This document shows, one piece after another, positions 1 through 5,413 of a stretch of DNA of 6,591 nucleotides; position 1 is the first letter of the stretch; each line of letters opens with the position of its first letter. A program made the translations under genes and the position numbers. Source of the DNA: SUG1106 sp051883095 (GTDB lineage Bacteria; Bacillota; Clostridia; Peptostreptococcales; Anaerovoracaceae); NCBI GenBank assembly GCA_051883095.1, contig JBJETB010000073.1, positions 1-6,591 of the forward strand. Direction: 5' to 3'. The notes beneath the pieces are model-generated. The model worked only from the letters and a program-made list of their open reading frames with translations, was not told where the DNA came from and did no database searches.

Positions 1-118
1 ATGACTTTATGCAAATTCTCAAATTTCACTTGACTTTTATATAGTTAGCTTTCTTTAAATAAATAATTTAACGGATTAAAATCGATTTTCGATGCCGGCC
101 ATCTTTATCACTATATTT

Positions 119-135
119 TGCAACTACCGTGCCAA
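119..135 (-). promoter_or_regulatory. Sigma-54 (RpoN) -24/-12 promoter, directed leftward out of the window
   Basis: Read on the minus strand this is TTGGCACGGTAGTTGCA, which matches every specified position of the RpoN consensus YTGGCACGRNNNTTGCW. The GG (-24) lies at 133-132 and the GC (-12) at 121-120, giving a predicted start near 108. Transcription would run off the left edge. Positions 1-108 would be an untranslated leader: I see no ribosome site and only a short unconvincing minus-strand ATG frame (from 102) that soon stops. The divergent neighbour at 296 encodes a sigma-54 activator, which makes this its obvious target. Confidence 0.9.
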
Positions 136-221
136 ATTAATTTTACGCTAATTTTTCCCGGCATTAAGTCTTTTAAGCTAAAAATCACATACTTTTTTGT
201 TCAAAAACCAAGTACCCCCTA

Positions 222-250
222 TTGACTATAATCCATTTCCGGATTATTAT
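222..250 (+). promoter_or_regulatory. Sigma-70/SigA-type promoter of the sigma-54 activator gene
   Basis: TTGACT (222-227), a 17-bp spacer and TATTAT (245-250) give a good housekeeping promoter, with a start near 257 and a leader of about 40 nt. The spacer is almost filled by a perfect inverted repeat (228-247) that runs into the -10, so a protein bound there would block this promoter. The ribosome site AGGAG lies at 284-288, 7 nt before the ATG. Confidence 0.7.
228..247. promoter_or_regulatory. Inverted repeat, candidate activator site / operator 1
   Basis: ATAATCC (228-234), 6-bp spacer, GGATTAT (241-247): a perfect 7-bp inverted repeat. It lies between the -35 and -10 of the rightward promoter and about 120-139 bp upstream of the predicted start of the leftward sigma-54 promoter. 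Enhancer-binding activators commonly bind at such a distance. Binding by the product of the gene at 296 is an inference. Confidence 0.6.
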
Positions 251-261
251 TAACCCATAAC

Positions 262-275
262 TGGATTACAATCCA
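262..275. promoter_or_regulatory. Inverted repeat, candidate activator site / operator 2
   Basis: TGGATT-AC-AATCCA, a perfect 6-bp inverted repeat just after the predicted start of the activator transcript. Its GGATTA is a direct repeat, exactly 22 bp downstream, of the GGATTA at 241-246. The site therefore shares a half-site with operator 1 and lies on the same face of the helix. It is at about -154 to -167 relative to the leftward sigma-54 start. Confidence 0.5.
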
Positions 276-295
276 ATTTTGAGAGGAGATATGAG

Positions 296-1723
296 ATGAT
301 TAATCCAAAAGCTGAAGAAATTCTTAATAACCTGAACACAGGGGTTTATGTTGTTGATAAAAGTGGCGAATATATTTTTCTCAACGATACAATGCAGGAA
401 ATAACAGGAGCTTCTCGCGAAGAGGTTCTACATACCAATGTAATGCAACAATTAGAAAACGACAGTTTTGAATATAGTATTTCTTTGAGGGCTGCCCGGG
501 AAAAACGTCCACTCAGTTTAATTCAACTGGTCAAAACTCCTTATAAAACATATCGCCAGCTTGTCTATGCAAAACCTGTTTTCGACAAAAACGGAGAGGT
601 TGAGTATGTAACCGTGGAGGTAAATCCTGCAGATAATCTACAGCAATGCTATCAGAGAGCCATAATGGGTGAATCGACATCGTCTCTGGATGCGTTCAAC
701 CGTTATGATGACTTGGACGCAGATGACATAATCAGTGTAAGCCAAAGCATGAAGGATATTTTTGCCATTGCTACAAAGATTGCTCCATCAGATACATCTG
801 TTTTAATTACCGGGGAAACAGGCACGGGTAAAAATCGCCTCGCATCTTTTATACATGAGCATAGCAACCGTTCTCATAACAAAATGGTAAGTGTGAACTG
901 TGCTGCGCTTCCAAGTAATTTGCTTGAGTCAGAGCTTTTTGGGTACGCAAAAGGTGCCTTTACCGGTGCAAATCCAGGCGGCAAGCGCGGACTTTTTGAC
1001 GAGGCAAATGGTGGTACTTTGCTTTTAGATGAAATAAACTCCATGCCTCTTGAACTTCAGGGCAAATTGCTTCATGTACTTGAAACCCATAAATACCTCC
1101 CTCTAGGTTCAAACGTAGAGAAAAATTCCGATTTCAGACTCATCTGTCTGAGCAACTCTTCCCTAAAGGAGTGTGTTAAGGAAGGAACCTTCAGAGGGGA
1201 TCTGTACTATAGGATAAATGTTCTACCTCTCCACGTGCCTTCATTATCAGAAAGGCGCGAGGATATAGTGCCCCTGTCAATCTACTACTGCTCGTACTAT
1301 TCAAATAAAAATAACACTATCAAAGTACTTTCTTCAGGTATGTGCAAGTTATTGGAAGAGCATCCTTGGCCGGGAAATGTGAGACAGCTGAAAAACGCTA
1401 TTGAGAGGCTTGTAATTATGTCTCCATCAGACAAAATAGAAATTGAAGAATCGATGTTTTCATTATTAAGCGACTCCTTTGAGTTTGGTCTCCCCGAAGT
1501 AACCTCTGTGCCCTATGTCCCTAACATTGCTGCTTTGTCCGGACTTCCATCCGACCTTCCGACTTTTCCCCTGCAAGGAAGCCTGAAGGATATTATGGAT
1601 GACTATGAAAGAACAATATTAAAAGAGGCTTTTGCAAGGTACAAAAGTACTTATAAGGTCGCCCAGGCATTGAATACACCGCAGTCAACCATAGCCCGTA
1701 AAAAGGGTTTGTACGGGCTATAA
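296..1723 (+). CDS. PAS-domain sigma-54-dependent transcriptional activator (RocR/TyrR-like)
   Basis: A cytoplasmic bacterial enhancer-binding protein that uses ATP hydrolysis to open RpoN promoters. Residues 5-110 resemble a PAS sensor (NLNTGVYVVDKSGEYIFLND), likely binding a small ligand. Residues 145-395 form a complete AAA+ domain: Walker A GETGTGKN (173-180), the sigma-54-contacting loop GAFTGA (220-225), Walker B TLLLDE (241-246), sensor I Asn287, arginine fingers Arg300 and Arg306, and sensor II at WPGNVRQL (Arg363). The C-terminus (about 430-475) is a short TyrR-type helix-turn-helix with QALNTPQSTIARKK. The 475-aa length is normal and all catalytic motifs are intact. There is no phospho-receiver, so control is probably by ligand binding to PAS. 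The start follows AGGAG by 7 nt; an ATG at 291 stops after two codons. The best visible target is the leftward sigma-54 promoter at 119-135. I found no RpoN promoter upstream of the M20 operon. The ligand and target operon cannot be named. Confidence 0.93.
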   Translation: MINPKAEEILNNLNTGVYVVDKSGEYIFLNDTMQEITGASREEVLHTNVMQQLENDSFEYSISLRAAREKRPLSLIQLVKTPYKTYRQLVYAKPVFDKNGEVEYVTVEVNPADNLQQCYQRAIMGESTSSLDAFNRYDDLDADDIISVSQSMKDIFAIATKIAPSDTSVLITGETGTGKNRLASFIHEHSNRSHNKMVSVNCAALPSNLLESELFGYAKGAFTGANPGGKRGLFDEANGGTLLLDEINSMPLELQGKLLHVLETHKYLPLGSNVEKNSDFRLICLSNSSLKECVKEGTFRGDLYYRINVLPLHVPSLSERREDIVPLSIYYCSYYSNKNNTIKVLSSGMCKLLEEHPWPGNVRQLKNAIERLVIMSPSDKIEIEESMFSLLSDSFEFGLPEVTSVPYVPNIAALSGLPSDLPTFPLQGSLKDIMDDYERTILKEAFARYKSTYKVAQALNTPQSTIARKKGLYGL

Positions 1724-1745
1724 GCTGATAATCGTACAGTTTTTT
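1710..1745 (+). terminator. Probable intrinsic terminator of the sigma-54 activator gene
   Basis: TGTACG (1710-1715) pairs with CGTACA (1733-1738) across a 17-nt loop, followed by G and six T (1740-1745). The stem begins inside the last codons of the activator gene. It is short with a large loop, so it may be weak; the hairpin at 1759-1786 may back it up. Confidence 0.45.
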
Positions 1746-1746
1746 G

Positions 1747-1786
1747 TCAAACAAAAGAGCCGCAATACGTTATTCGGTATTGCGGC
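1747..1786 (-). terminator. Intrinsic terminator of the leftward M20/permease operon
   Basis: A perfect 10-bp stem, GCCGCAATAC (1759-1768) and GTATTGCGGC (1777-1786), with an 8-nt loop. On the minus strand it is followed by TCTTTTGTTTG, a U-rich tail. It lies 35 bp beyond the permease stop. The plus-strand side has only a weak T run, so it acts mainly on leftward transcripts. Confidence 0.8.
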
Positions 1787-1820
1787 ATGATACTTTAAAG
1801 GTTCTTTACGAATACAGATA

Positions 1821-3170
1821 TTAGCAAGGATAAACTATACTTGACCATATTACAAAATACAGTGCGAGGAATGTCGTAATGCCTACGGTTCCAATGAAGT
1901 GATACTTCCAGCCTGTTTTTACGCTTAAGCCAAAGTAAGCACAGAATTTGTAGCAGCTTGAAGTCCATGGCATAGATTCAATAGTGCATGCTGTAGCACA
2001 AATTACACGATGTAAAGCCGGAAGACTGATCCCCGGTATCTGCATAAAGCGCTCTGCCATAGTAGATAAGAACATCTGCATTCCTGCGATTCCATCAGAT
2101 GTTATAAAACAAATAGCTGCAACAACTATAAAGCAGAGAAGATATGGACTTGCCTTGAGCCCGAGTGCCCACTCGATACCAGGTTCATACCAGCTCATAG
2201 TTGCAATTACGCCACCCATTCCGCCGATAAATGCAGTATTAATAATCATCGGGAATACATTTAGAATTGTTTCACCAAACTCCATTAGCTTACTGTCGAC
2301 AGGCATGGTCTTGTGCCACTGTTTTCCACGAGTGATAACAAGAAAAACAGTTGTGAAAACCTGAGCTATAACAGCGGAAGGTGTACTTCCAACTCCCAGA
2401 TTGCTAAGGAGAAGCGAGCCCCCAATCATAAATAACAGCGGAAGAAGTGAAAACCAAAAGCCCGGAAGCTGTTCAGAAGGAATGGCATCAGGAGTAGGCA
2501 TAACATTTACTTCTGGAGTAACTTCAAATCCATGATTTCTCTTTTTTTCACTCTTATAAAATGCAAGGCAAATTAAATAAAGTAAAACTTCAGCAATAAT
2601 GCAGCCGGTAATAGACATAAGCGAGGACTCGTATATTGTAATTCCAAGAACCTCAGCCGGCATCAGCTGCGGGAACGCAGGTATTCCGATAAGGCTGAAC
2701 TGGATAATCTGCACCTGTGAGATATATGCTAAAAGTGCGATACCACGGGACATATTGCAACGACGGCAAACCGCAAGTGCAATAGGTAATACGATAAACT
2801 GATGTCCCAGCGCACCAGATGCACATACCAGGGCTGAAGAAACTACGATAACTAAAACGCCTCGGTTTTCCCCGAGCTTGTTCATAACAGTTTCAGCAAT
2901 TTTATTTGCACAGCCGGAAGCCGCCATAGCGCAGCCGACTACTGCACCAGACATGGTAGCTGCCAAATAAGTCTTAAACACATCCGCCGTAGAATCAACC
3001 AATGTGCCGAATATTGTTCCTATAATAGAATTCGGAACACCGAGAGACATAACAAGAACAGCTATTAAAACGCTGAATATTGGCGGCATCTTTGTAAAAC
3101 AAAGATAAACAAATATGCCCAGCCCAAGGGCAAAGCATAATATAGACATAGTGATAGAACTAAATAACAT
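1821..3170 (-). CDS. Multi-pass permease, GntP/ion-transporter-superfamily-like
   Basis: An integral inner-membrane transporter of 449 aa with about 11-12 hydrophobic segments. Approximate segments: 7-24, 29-45, 67-86, 104-134 (perhaps two), 143-163, 181-204, 236-256, 262-281, 300-322, 340-360 and 425-445. A hydrophilic, charged loop at 205-235 divides two halves, as in GntP and related carriers of organic anions. The pattern MPPIFSVLIAVLVMSLGVP near the N-terminus followed by a Gly/Ala/Ser-rich segment (AATMSGAVVGCAMAASG, 70-86) fits that superfamily, but I do not see a signature that fixes the family or substrate. The ATG at 3170 is preceded by a purine-rich GGAAGG ribosome site. It is the second gene of the leftward operon, 47 bp after the M20 gene, so it probably imports that enzyme's substrate or handles its product. 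Family assignment moderate, substrate unknown. Confidence 0.8.
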   Translation of the reverse strand: MLFSSITMSILCFALGLGIFVYLCFTKMPPIFSVLIAVLVMSLGVPNSIIGTIFGTLVDSTADVFKTYLAATMSGAVVGCAMAASGCANKIAETVMNKLGENRGVLVIVVSSALVCASGALGHQFIVLPIALAVCRRCNMSRGIALLAYISQVQIIQFSLIGIPAFPQLMPAEVLGITIYESSLMSITGCIIAEVLLYLICLAFYKSEKKRNHGFEVTPEVNVMPTPDAIPSEQLPGFWFSLLPLLFMIGGSLLLSNLGVGSTPSAVIAQVFTTVFLVITRGKQWHKTMPVDSKLMEFGETILNVFPMIINTAFIGGMGGVIATMSWYEPGIEWALGLKASPYLLCFIVVAAICFITSDGIAGMQMFLSTMAERFMQIPGISLPALHRVICATACTIESMPWTSSCYKFCAYFGLSVKTGWKYHFIGTVGITTFLALYFVIWSSIVYPC

Positions 3171-3217
3171 ATTTACCTTCCTTTCTTACACGATAAGTCC
3201 AGCAAGAATAATAACTA

Positions 3218-4420
3218 TTAAAATATTGAAGCTTCCTGATCATTAATGTGGCTGAATTCTTCTCGAATATCTGCCAGTATATGCGGATCAGACATAATAT
3301 CAATGGCTGCTAAAGTCATGCCCTTAATGAAATTTAAACCGCCGTTCACGCCATAATCGGACCCTGCAGCTTCTACCATTTCAGGAGTATGTCCTCCGCT
3401 AAATAAACTGAAGCAATCACCTATTTTAAAGAACGGCTGAATTGATGGTGCCTCATAACTTACATTGCCCATGTCAGTCGAACCCGGCAGAACTGCACAG
3501 TTTGTTCTTAAAATCGGTGCCGTTGCAAACTCTTCGTAGTGATCTGCAACCAGATTATTAAGTACGTGATTAGAATGCATATCCTTGAATACATCACCTT
3601 GTGGTTCCATTTTCCATGTACATCCTGTTCCTAAAGCGGCGGCTTCTACACAGTGTCTGAGGCGTTCAGTAAGTTCTTTTATATCAGCAACTCGATTACA
3701 CCGCACATCATATTCTGCCGCAGTATATTCCGGAATAGCATTATGTGCTTGTCCGCCATTGGTTATAATGCCGTGAAGACGCACATCCGGTTTAACCTGC
3801 TGACGCATTGCATTGACAAGAGTAAAGAAATTAATCATCGCATCAAGAGCATTAATTCCTTCATGTGGCGTAGCCCCCGCATGTGCAGATTTACCAAAGA
3901 ACTCGATTTTAAATCCCTGGCAGGCATTTGAGTTGGTTGAATCAGCATTTGAAAAAGACGGATGACCCATCAGTACAACATCACAATCTTTGAATGCACC
4001 TCTCTTACTCATCATAACCTTTGAACCCATGGTTTCCTCTGCCGGCGTTCCAATAACACGAATTTCAGCATCGTATTCATCGGCAAATTCACGGCAGGCA
4101 ATGCCGCACCCACATGCTACCATTGCTATAAGGTTATGGCCGCACCCATGTCCCAGGTCCTTGAGCGCATCATATTCTGAAAGAAATGCTATTACCGGAC
4201 CTGATTTCCCCTTGTTATAAACAGCTTTATACGCTGTAGGCAGACCGCAAAAATTTTCTTCAACTTCAAAACCGTATTTTGTCAGAATATCTTTTTGCCA
4301 GGCACAAGCCTTAAACTCCTGCATCCCAAGCTCTGGATTGTCATGAATATCAAGTGCCAACCGCTCCAATTCTGGTTCCAAAGAATCAACGATTGCTACT
4401 ACTCTTTCTTTATTATCCAC
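3218..4420 (-). CDS. M20-family metallo-amidohydrolase/dipeptidase (AbgB/PM20D2-like)
   Basis: A cytoplasmic zinc/manganese-type hydrolase that cleaves an amide or peptide bond; relatives act on N-acyl amino acids, p-aminobenzoyl-glutamate or beta-alanyl dipeptides. The M20D hallmarks are present in order: NPELGMQEFKA (28-38), the metal site SEYDALKDLGHGCGHN (81-96, ligands Cys93 and His95), GTPAEET (124-130, catalytic Glu128 and metal ligand Glu129), MGHP (His153), the dimerisation-domain segment GKSAHAGATPHEGINALDA (176-194) and the C-terminal ligand His344 in SGGHTPEM. The domain order is catalytic N-part, inserted dimerisation domain about 170-285, then catalytic C-part. At 400 aa the length is normal and there is no signal peptide. 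The start is GTG (4420-4418) with AAAGGAG 9 nt upstream. It is the first gene of an operon with the permease. Substrate inferred only as an amide or small peptide; AbgB, PM20D2-like dipeptidase and N-acyl-amino-acid hydrolase remain possible. Confidence 0.92.
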   Translation of the reverse strand: MDNKERVVAIVDSLEPELERLALDIHDNPELGMQEFKACAWQKDILTKYGFEVEENFCGLPTAYKAVYNKGKSGPVIAFLSEYDALKDLGHGCGHNLIAMVACGCGIACREFADEYDAEIRVIGTPAEETMGSKVMMSKRGAFKDCDVVLMGHPSFSNADSTNSNACQGFKIEFFGKSAHAGATPHEGINALDAMINFFTLVNAMRQQVKPDVRLHGIITNGGQAHNAIPEYTAAEYDVRCNRVADIKELTERLRHCVEAAALGTGCTWKMEPQGDVFKDMHSNHVLNNLVADHYEEFATAPILRTNCAVLPGSTDMGNVSYEAPSIQPFFKIGDCFSLFSGGHTPEMVEAAGSDYGVNGGLNFIKGMTLAAIDIMSDPHILADIREEFSHINDQEASIF

Positions 4421-4446
4421 GTTTACAATCTCCTTTCCTTTATCTT

Positions 4447-4456
4447 TAAGCGCTTA
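4447..4456. promoter_or_regulatory. Palindrome in the leader of the M20 operon
   Basis: TAAGCGCTTA is a perfect 10-bp palindrome between the predicted start of the leftward transcript and its ribosome site (4430-4436). It could be an operator or a chance palindrome; no protein can be assigned. Confidence 0.3.
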
Positions 4457-4469
4457 TAAAATTAACATG

Positions 4470-4479
4470 TTACGCGTAA
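4470..4479. promoter_or_regulatory. Palindrome at the predicted start of the M20 operon
   Basis: TTACGCGTAA is a perfect 10-bp palindrome touching the -10 box of the leftward promoter and covering the expected start near 4472. It overlaps AACATGTT (4464-4471), another palindrome. The position suits a repressor site; the protein is unknown. Confidence 0.4.
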
Positions 4480-4484
4480 TTATA
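4479..4484 (-). promoter_or_regulatory. -10 box of the M20/permease operon promoter
   Basis: The minus strand reads TATAAT here, a perfect -10. At 17 bp upstream there is only ACAGAA, not a -35 box. Such a promoter usually depends on an activator. The 12-bp direct repeats at 4498-4531 occupy exactly the -35 region and beyond. The leader would be about 50 nt. Confidence 0.5.
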
Positions 4485-4497
4485 AAGACATGCAACA

Positions 4498-4531
4498 TTT
4501 TTTCTGTGTATTTCGTTTGTTTTTTCTGTGT
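4498..4531. repeat. Phased direct repeats, candidate OmpR-family regulator binding site
   Basis: TTTTTTCTGTGT occurs perfectly at 4498-4509 and again at 4520-4531, a period of exactly 22 bp (two helical turns). The intermediate 11-bp register holds TATTTCGTTTGT (4509-4520), 8 of 12 matching. Head-to-tail half-sites about 10-11 bp apart are typical of OmpR/PhoB regulators, and one is encoded next door at 4641. The array lies just upstream of the leftward -10 and upstream of the rightward -35. T-richness lowers the significance; phased T tracts would also bend the DNA. Confidence 0.5.
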
Positions 4532-4547
4532 GGTTTCTCGAGTCAGA

Positions 4548-4567
4548 GATGTTTGACAAAAAACATC
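4548..4567. promoter_or_regulatory. Inverted repeat over the -35 of the response-regulator gene
   Basis: GATGTTT (4548-4554), 6-bp spacer, AAACATC (4561-4567): a perfect 7-bp inverted repeat that contains the -35 box TTGACA (4553-4558). A protein bound here would occlude polymerase, so it is a candidate operator, possibly autoregulatory. Confidence 0.45.
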
Positions 4568-4581
4568 CGCTGATGTATATT
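4553..4581 (+). promoter_or_regulatory. Sigma-70/SigA-type promoter of the atypical response regulator
   Basis: TTGACA (4553-4558, perfect), 17-bp spacer, TATATT (4576-4581, 5 of 6). Expected start near 4588, giving a leader of about 53 nt. This is the best housekeeping promoter in the window. Confidence 0.8.
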
Positions 4582-4602
4582 GAGGAATGCAGAGGCATGT
4601 TT

Positions 4603-4616
4603 TTGTCATTTGACAA
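4603..4616. promoter_or_regulatory. Inverted repeat in the leader of the response-regulator gene
   Basis: TTGTCA-TT-TGACAA, a perfect 6-bp inverted repeat between the predicted start and the ribosome site. TTTGACAA within it repeats the TTTGACAA at 4552-4559, so the two sites may bind the same protein. It looks like a downstream roadblock operator; a TTGACA inside it has no matching -10 and is probably not a promoter. Confidence 0.4.
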
Positions 4617-4640
4617 TCACAACTTTTAGGAGGATTAATT

Positions 4641-5297
4641 GTGTATTCTGTTTTAATTATTGATAAAGAACCTCTATTTCGTGATCTTCTGGGTCTATAT
4701 TTTGGTGTTGATTATTCTGTAATAAAAGAATCAAATCAGGAAGATGCTATAGAAAATCTGAGCAAACAAAAGATAGACTTAATCATAATGTCAATACATG
4801 ATGCATGGGATGAGGGATTAGAAACATGTAAAAAAATCCGGCTCTTATCCGATGCTCCTGTTATAGTTCTTATGGACATCATGCAAGATGAGCTCATTTT
4901 AGAGTTCTACAATGTGGATGTCGATGACTGCTTGCCGCATAATTCGGATCCAAAAATCATTCTGGCCAAATCTAAAAGGATTTTAGAGCGTCTAGTTCCC
5001 GAAAACAGTGTACTCCGTTTTTCGGACGTAGTAATAGATCGTGAACGAGCCATTGTCACCGCAGGTGGTAATGAAATTAAATTAACAAATAAAGAATTTA
5101 AAATTCTATTACTCCTTGCCAGAAATCCCAAAATTGTTTTTCCTCGTGAATTCATAATCGAGTCATTGTGGGGTTATGAGTACTTGGGTAATACAAGGAT
5201 AGTCGATACACATGTAAAAAACTTACGAAGAAAACTTGGAGATAGAGGATCAATGATTAAAACTGTCATTCCTGTAGGCTATAAGCTGGAATACTGA
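4641..5297 (+). CDS. Atypical OmpR/PhoB-family response regulator with degenerate receiver
   Basis: A DNA-binding transcription regulator of 218 aa with the usual two-domain plan. The receiver-like domain (1-118) aligns without gaps to classic receivers, yet the phosphorylation machinery is gone: the acceptor Asp in the DLIILD position is Ser51 (DLIIMS), the switch Thr is Met78 (VIVLM), the Lys of the KP motif is His100 (DDCLPH), the aromatic switch residue is Cys97, and the second acid of the pocket is Lys9 (IIDKEP). The C-terminal winged helix (about 126-218) is fully canonical: LTNKEFKILLLLA (148-160), LWGYEY (176-181), recognition helix RIVDTHVKNLRRKLGD (186-201) and the wing VIPVGYKLEY. 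No histidine kinase is encoded in the window. Start is GTG with AGGAGG 7 nt upstream. The divergent position next to the M20 operon, with phased direct repeats between them, suggests local control. It probably works by constitutive dimerisation, ligand binding or abundance rather than phosphorylation. Confidence 0.92.
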   Translation: MYSVLIIDKEPLFRDLLGLYFGVDYSVIKESNQEDAIENLSKQKIDLIIMSIHDAWDEGLETCKKIRLLSDAPVIVLMDIMQDELILEFYNVDVDDCLPHNSDPKIILAKSKRILERLVPENSVLRFSDVVIDRERAIVTAGGNEIKLTNKEFKILLLLARNPKIVFPREFIIESLWGYEYLGNTRIVDTHVKNLRRKLGDRGSMIKTVIPVGYKLEY

Positions 5298-5303
5298 GTA
5301 TTC
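5289..5303. repeat. Palindrome spanning the stop codon of the response-regulator gene
   Basis: GAATACT-G-AGTATTC, a perfect 7-bp inverted repeat centred on the TGA stop (5295-5297); GCT/AGC extend it beyond one mismatch. A second AT-rich inverted repeat CAAAATG...CATTTTG follows (5306-5330). T runs are poorly placed, so termination here is probably weak. Read-through into the hydrolase gene is possible. Confidence 0.4.
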
Positions 5304-5341
5304 AAGCAAAATGAGTTTTTCGTGCATTTTGTCCTTTATTG

Positions 5342-5350
5342 TGCTAAAAT
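5342..5350 (+). promoter_or_regulatory. Possible extended -10 promoter of the alpha/beta hydrolase gene
   Basis: TGCTAAAAT fits an extended -10 (TG-N-TATAAT, 5 of 6 in the hexamer). No good -35 lies 16-18 bp upstream. Start would be near 5357 with a leader of about 57 nt, containing a small GAGC/GCTC hairpin (5368-5380) and then an A-rich stretch. Confidence 0.4.
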
Positions 5351-5413
5351 CAAACCATACAATACAAGAGCGTCAGGCTCAAAGAAAAAAAGCAACTGCA
5401 AGGAGGTACACCT

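Noticed and set aside
92..164. ATGCCGG (92-98) and CCGGCAT (158-164) as a long-range inverted repeat flanking the sigma-54 promoter
   Set aside because: Seven-bp arms 59 bp apart are weak evidence; noted as a possible coincidence in an otherwise AT-rich region.
1984..2364. 126-aa open frame on the plus strand inside the permease gene
   Set aside because: It is antisense to a convincing membrane-protein gene, has no ribosome site and shows no recognisable domain; hydrophobic antisense frames are common opposite permease genes.
4611..4616. TTGACA-like hexamer near 4610 as a second promoter for the response regulator
   Set aside because: It is about 25 bp from the GTG start with no -10 in the space; better explained as an arm of the TTGTCA/TGACAA inverted repeat.
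4421..4640. Search for a sigma-54 promoter upstream of the M20 operon or response-regulator gene
   Set aside because: No GG-N10-GC pair with the right surroundings on either strand; GAGGCATG near 4591-4598 looks like a -24 fragment but lacks GC at -12.
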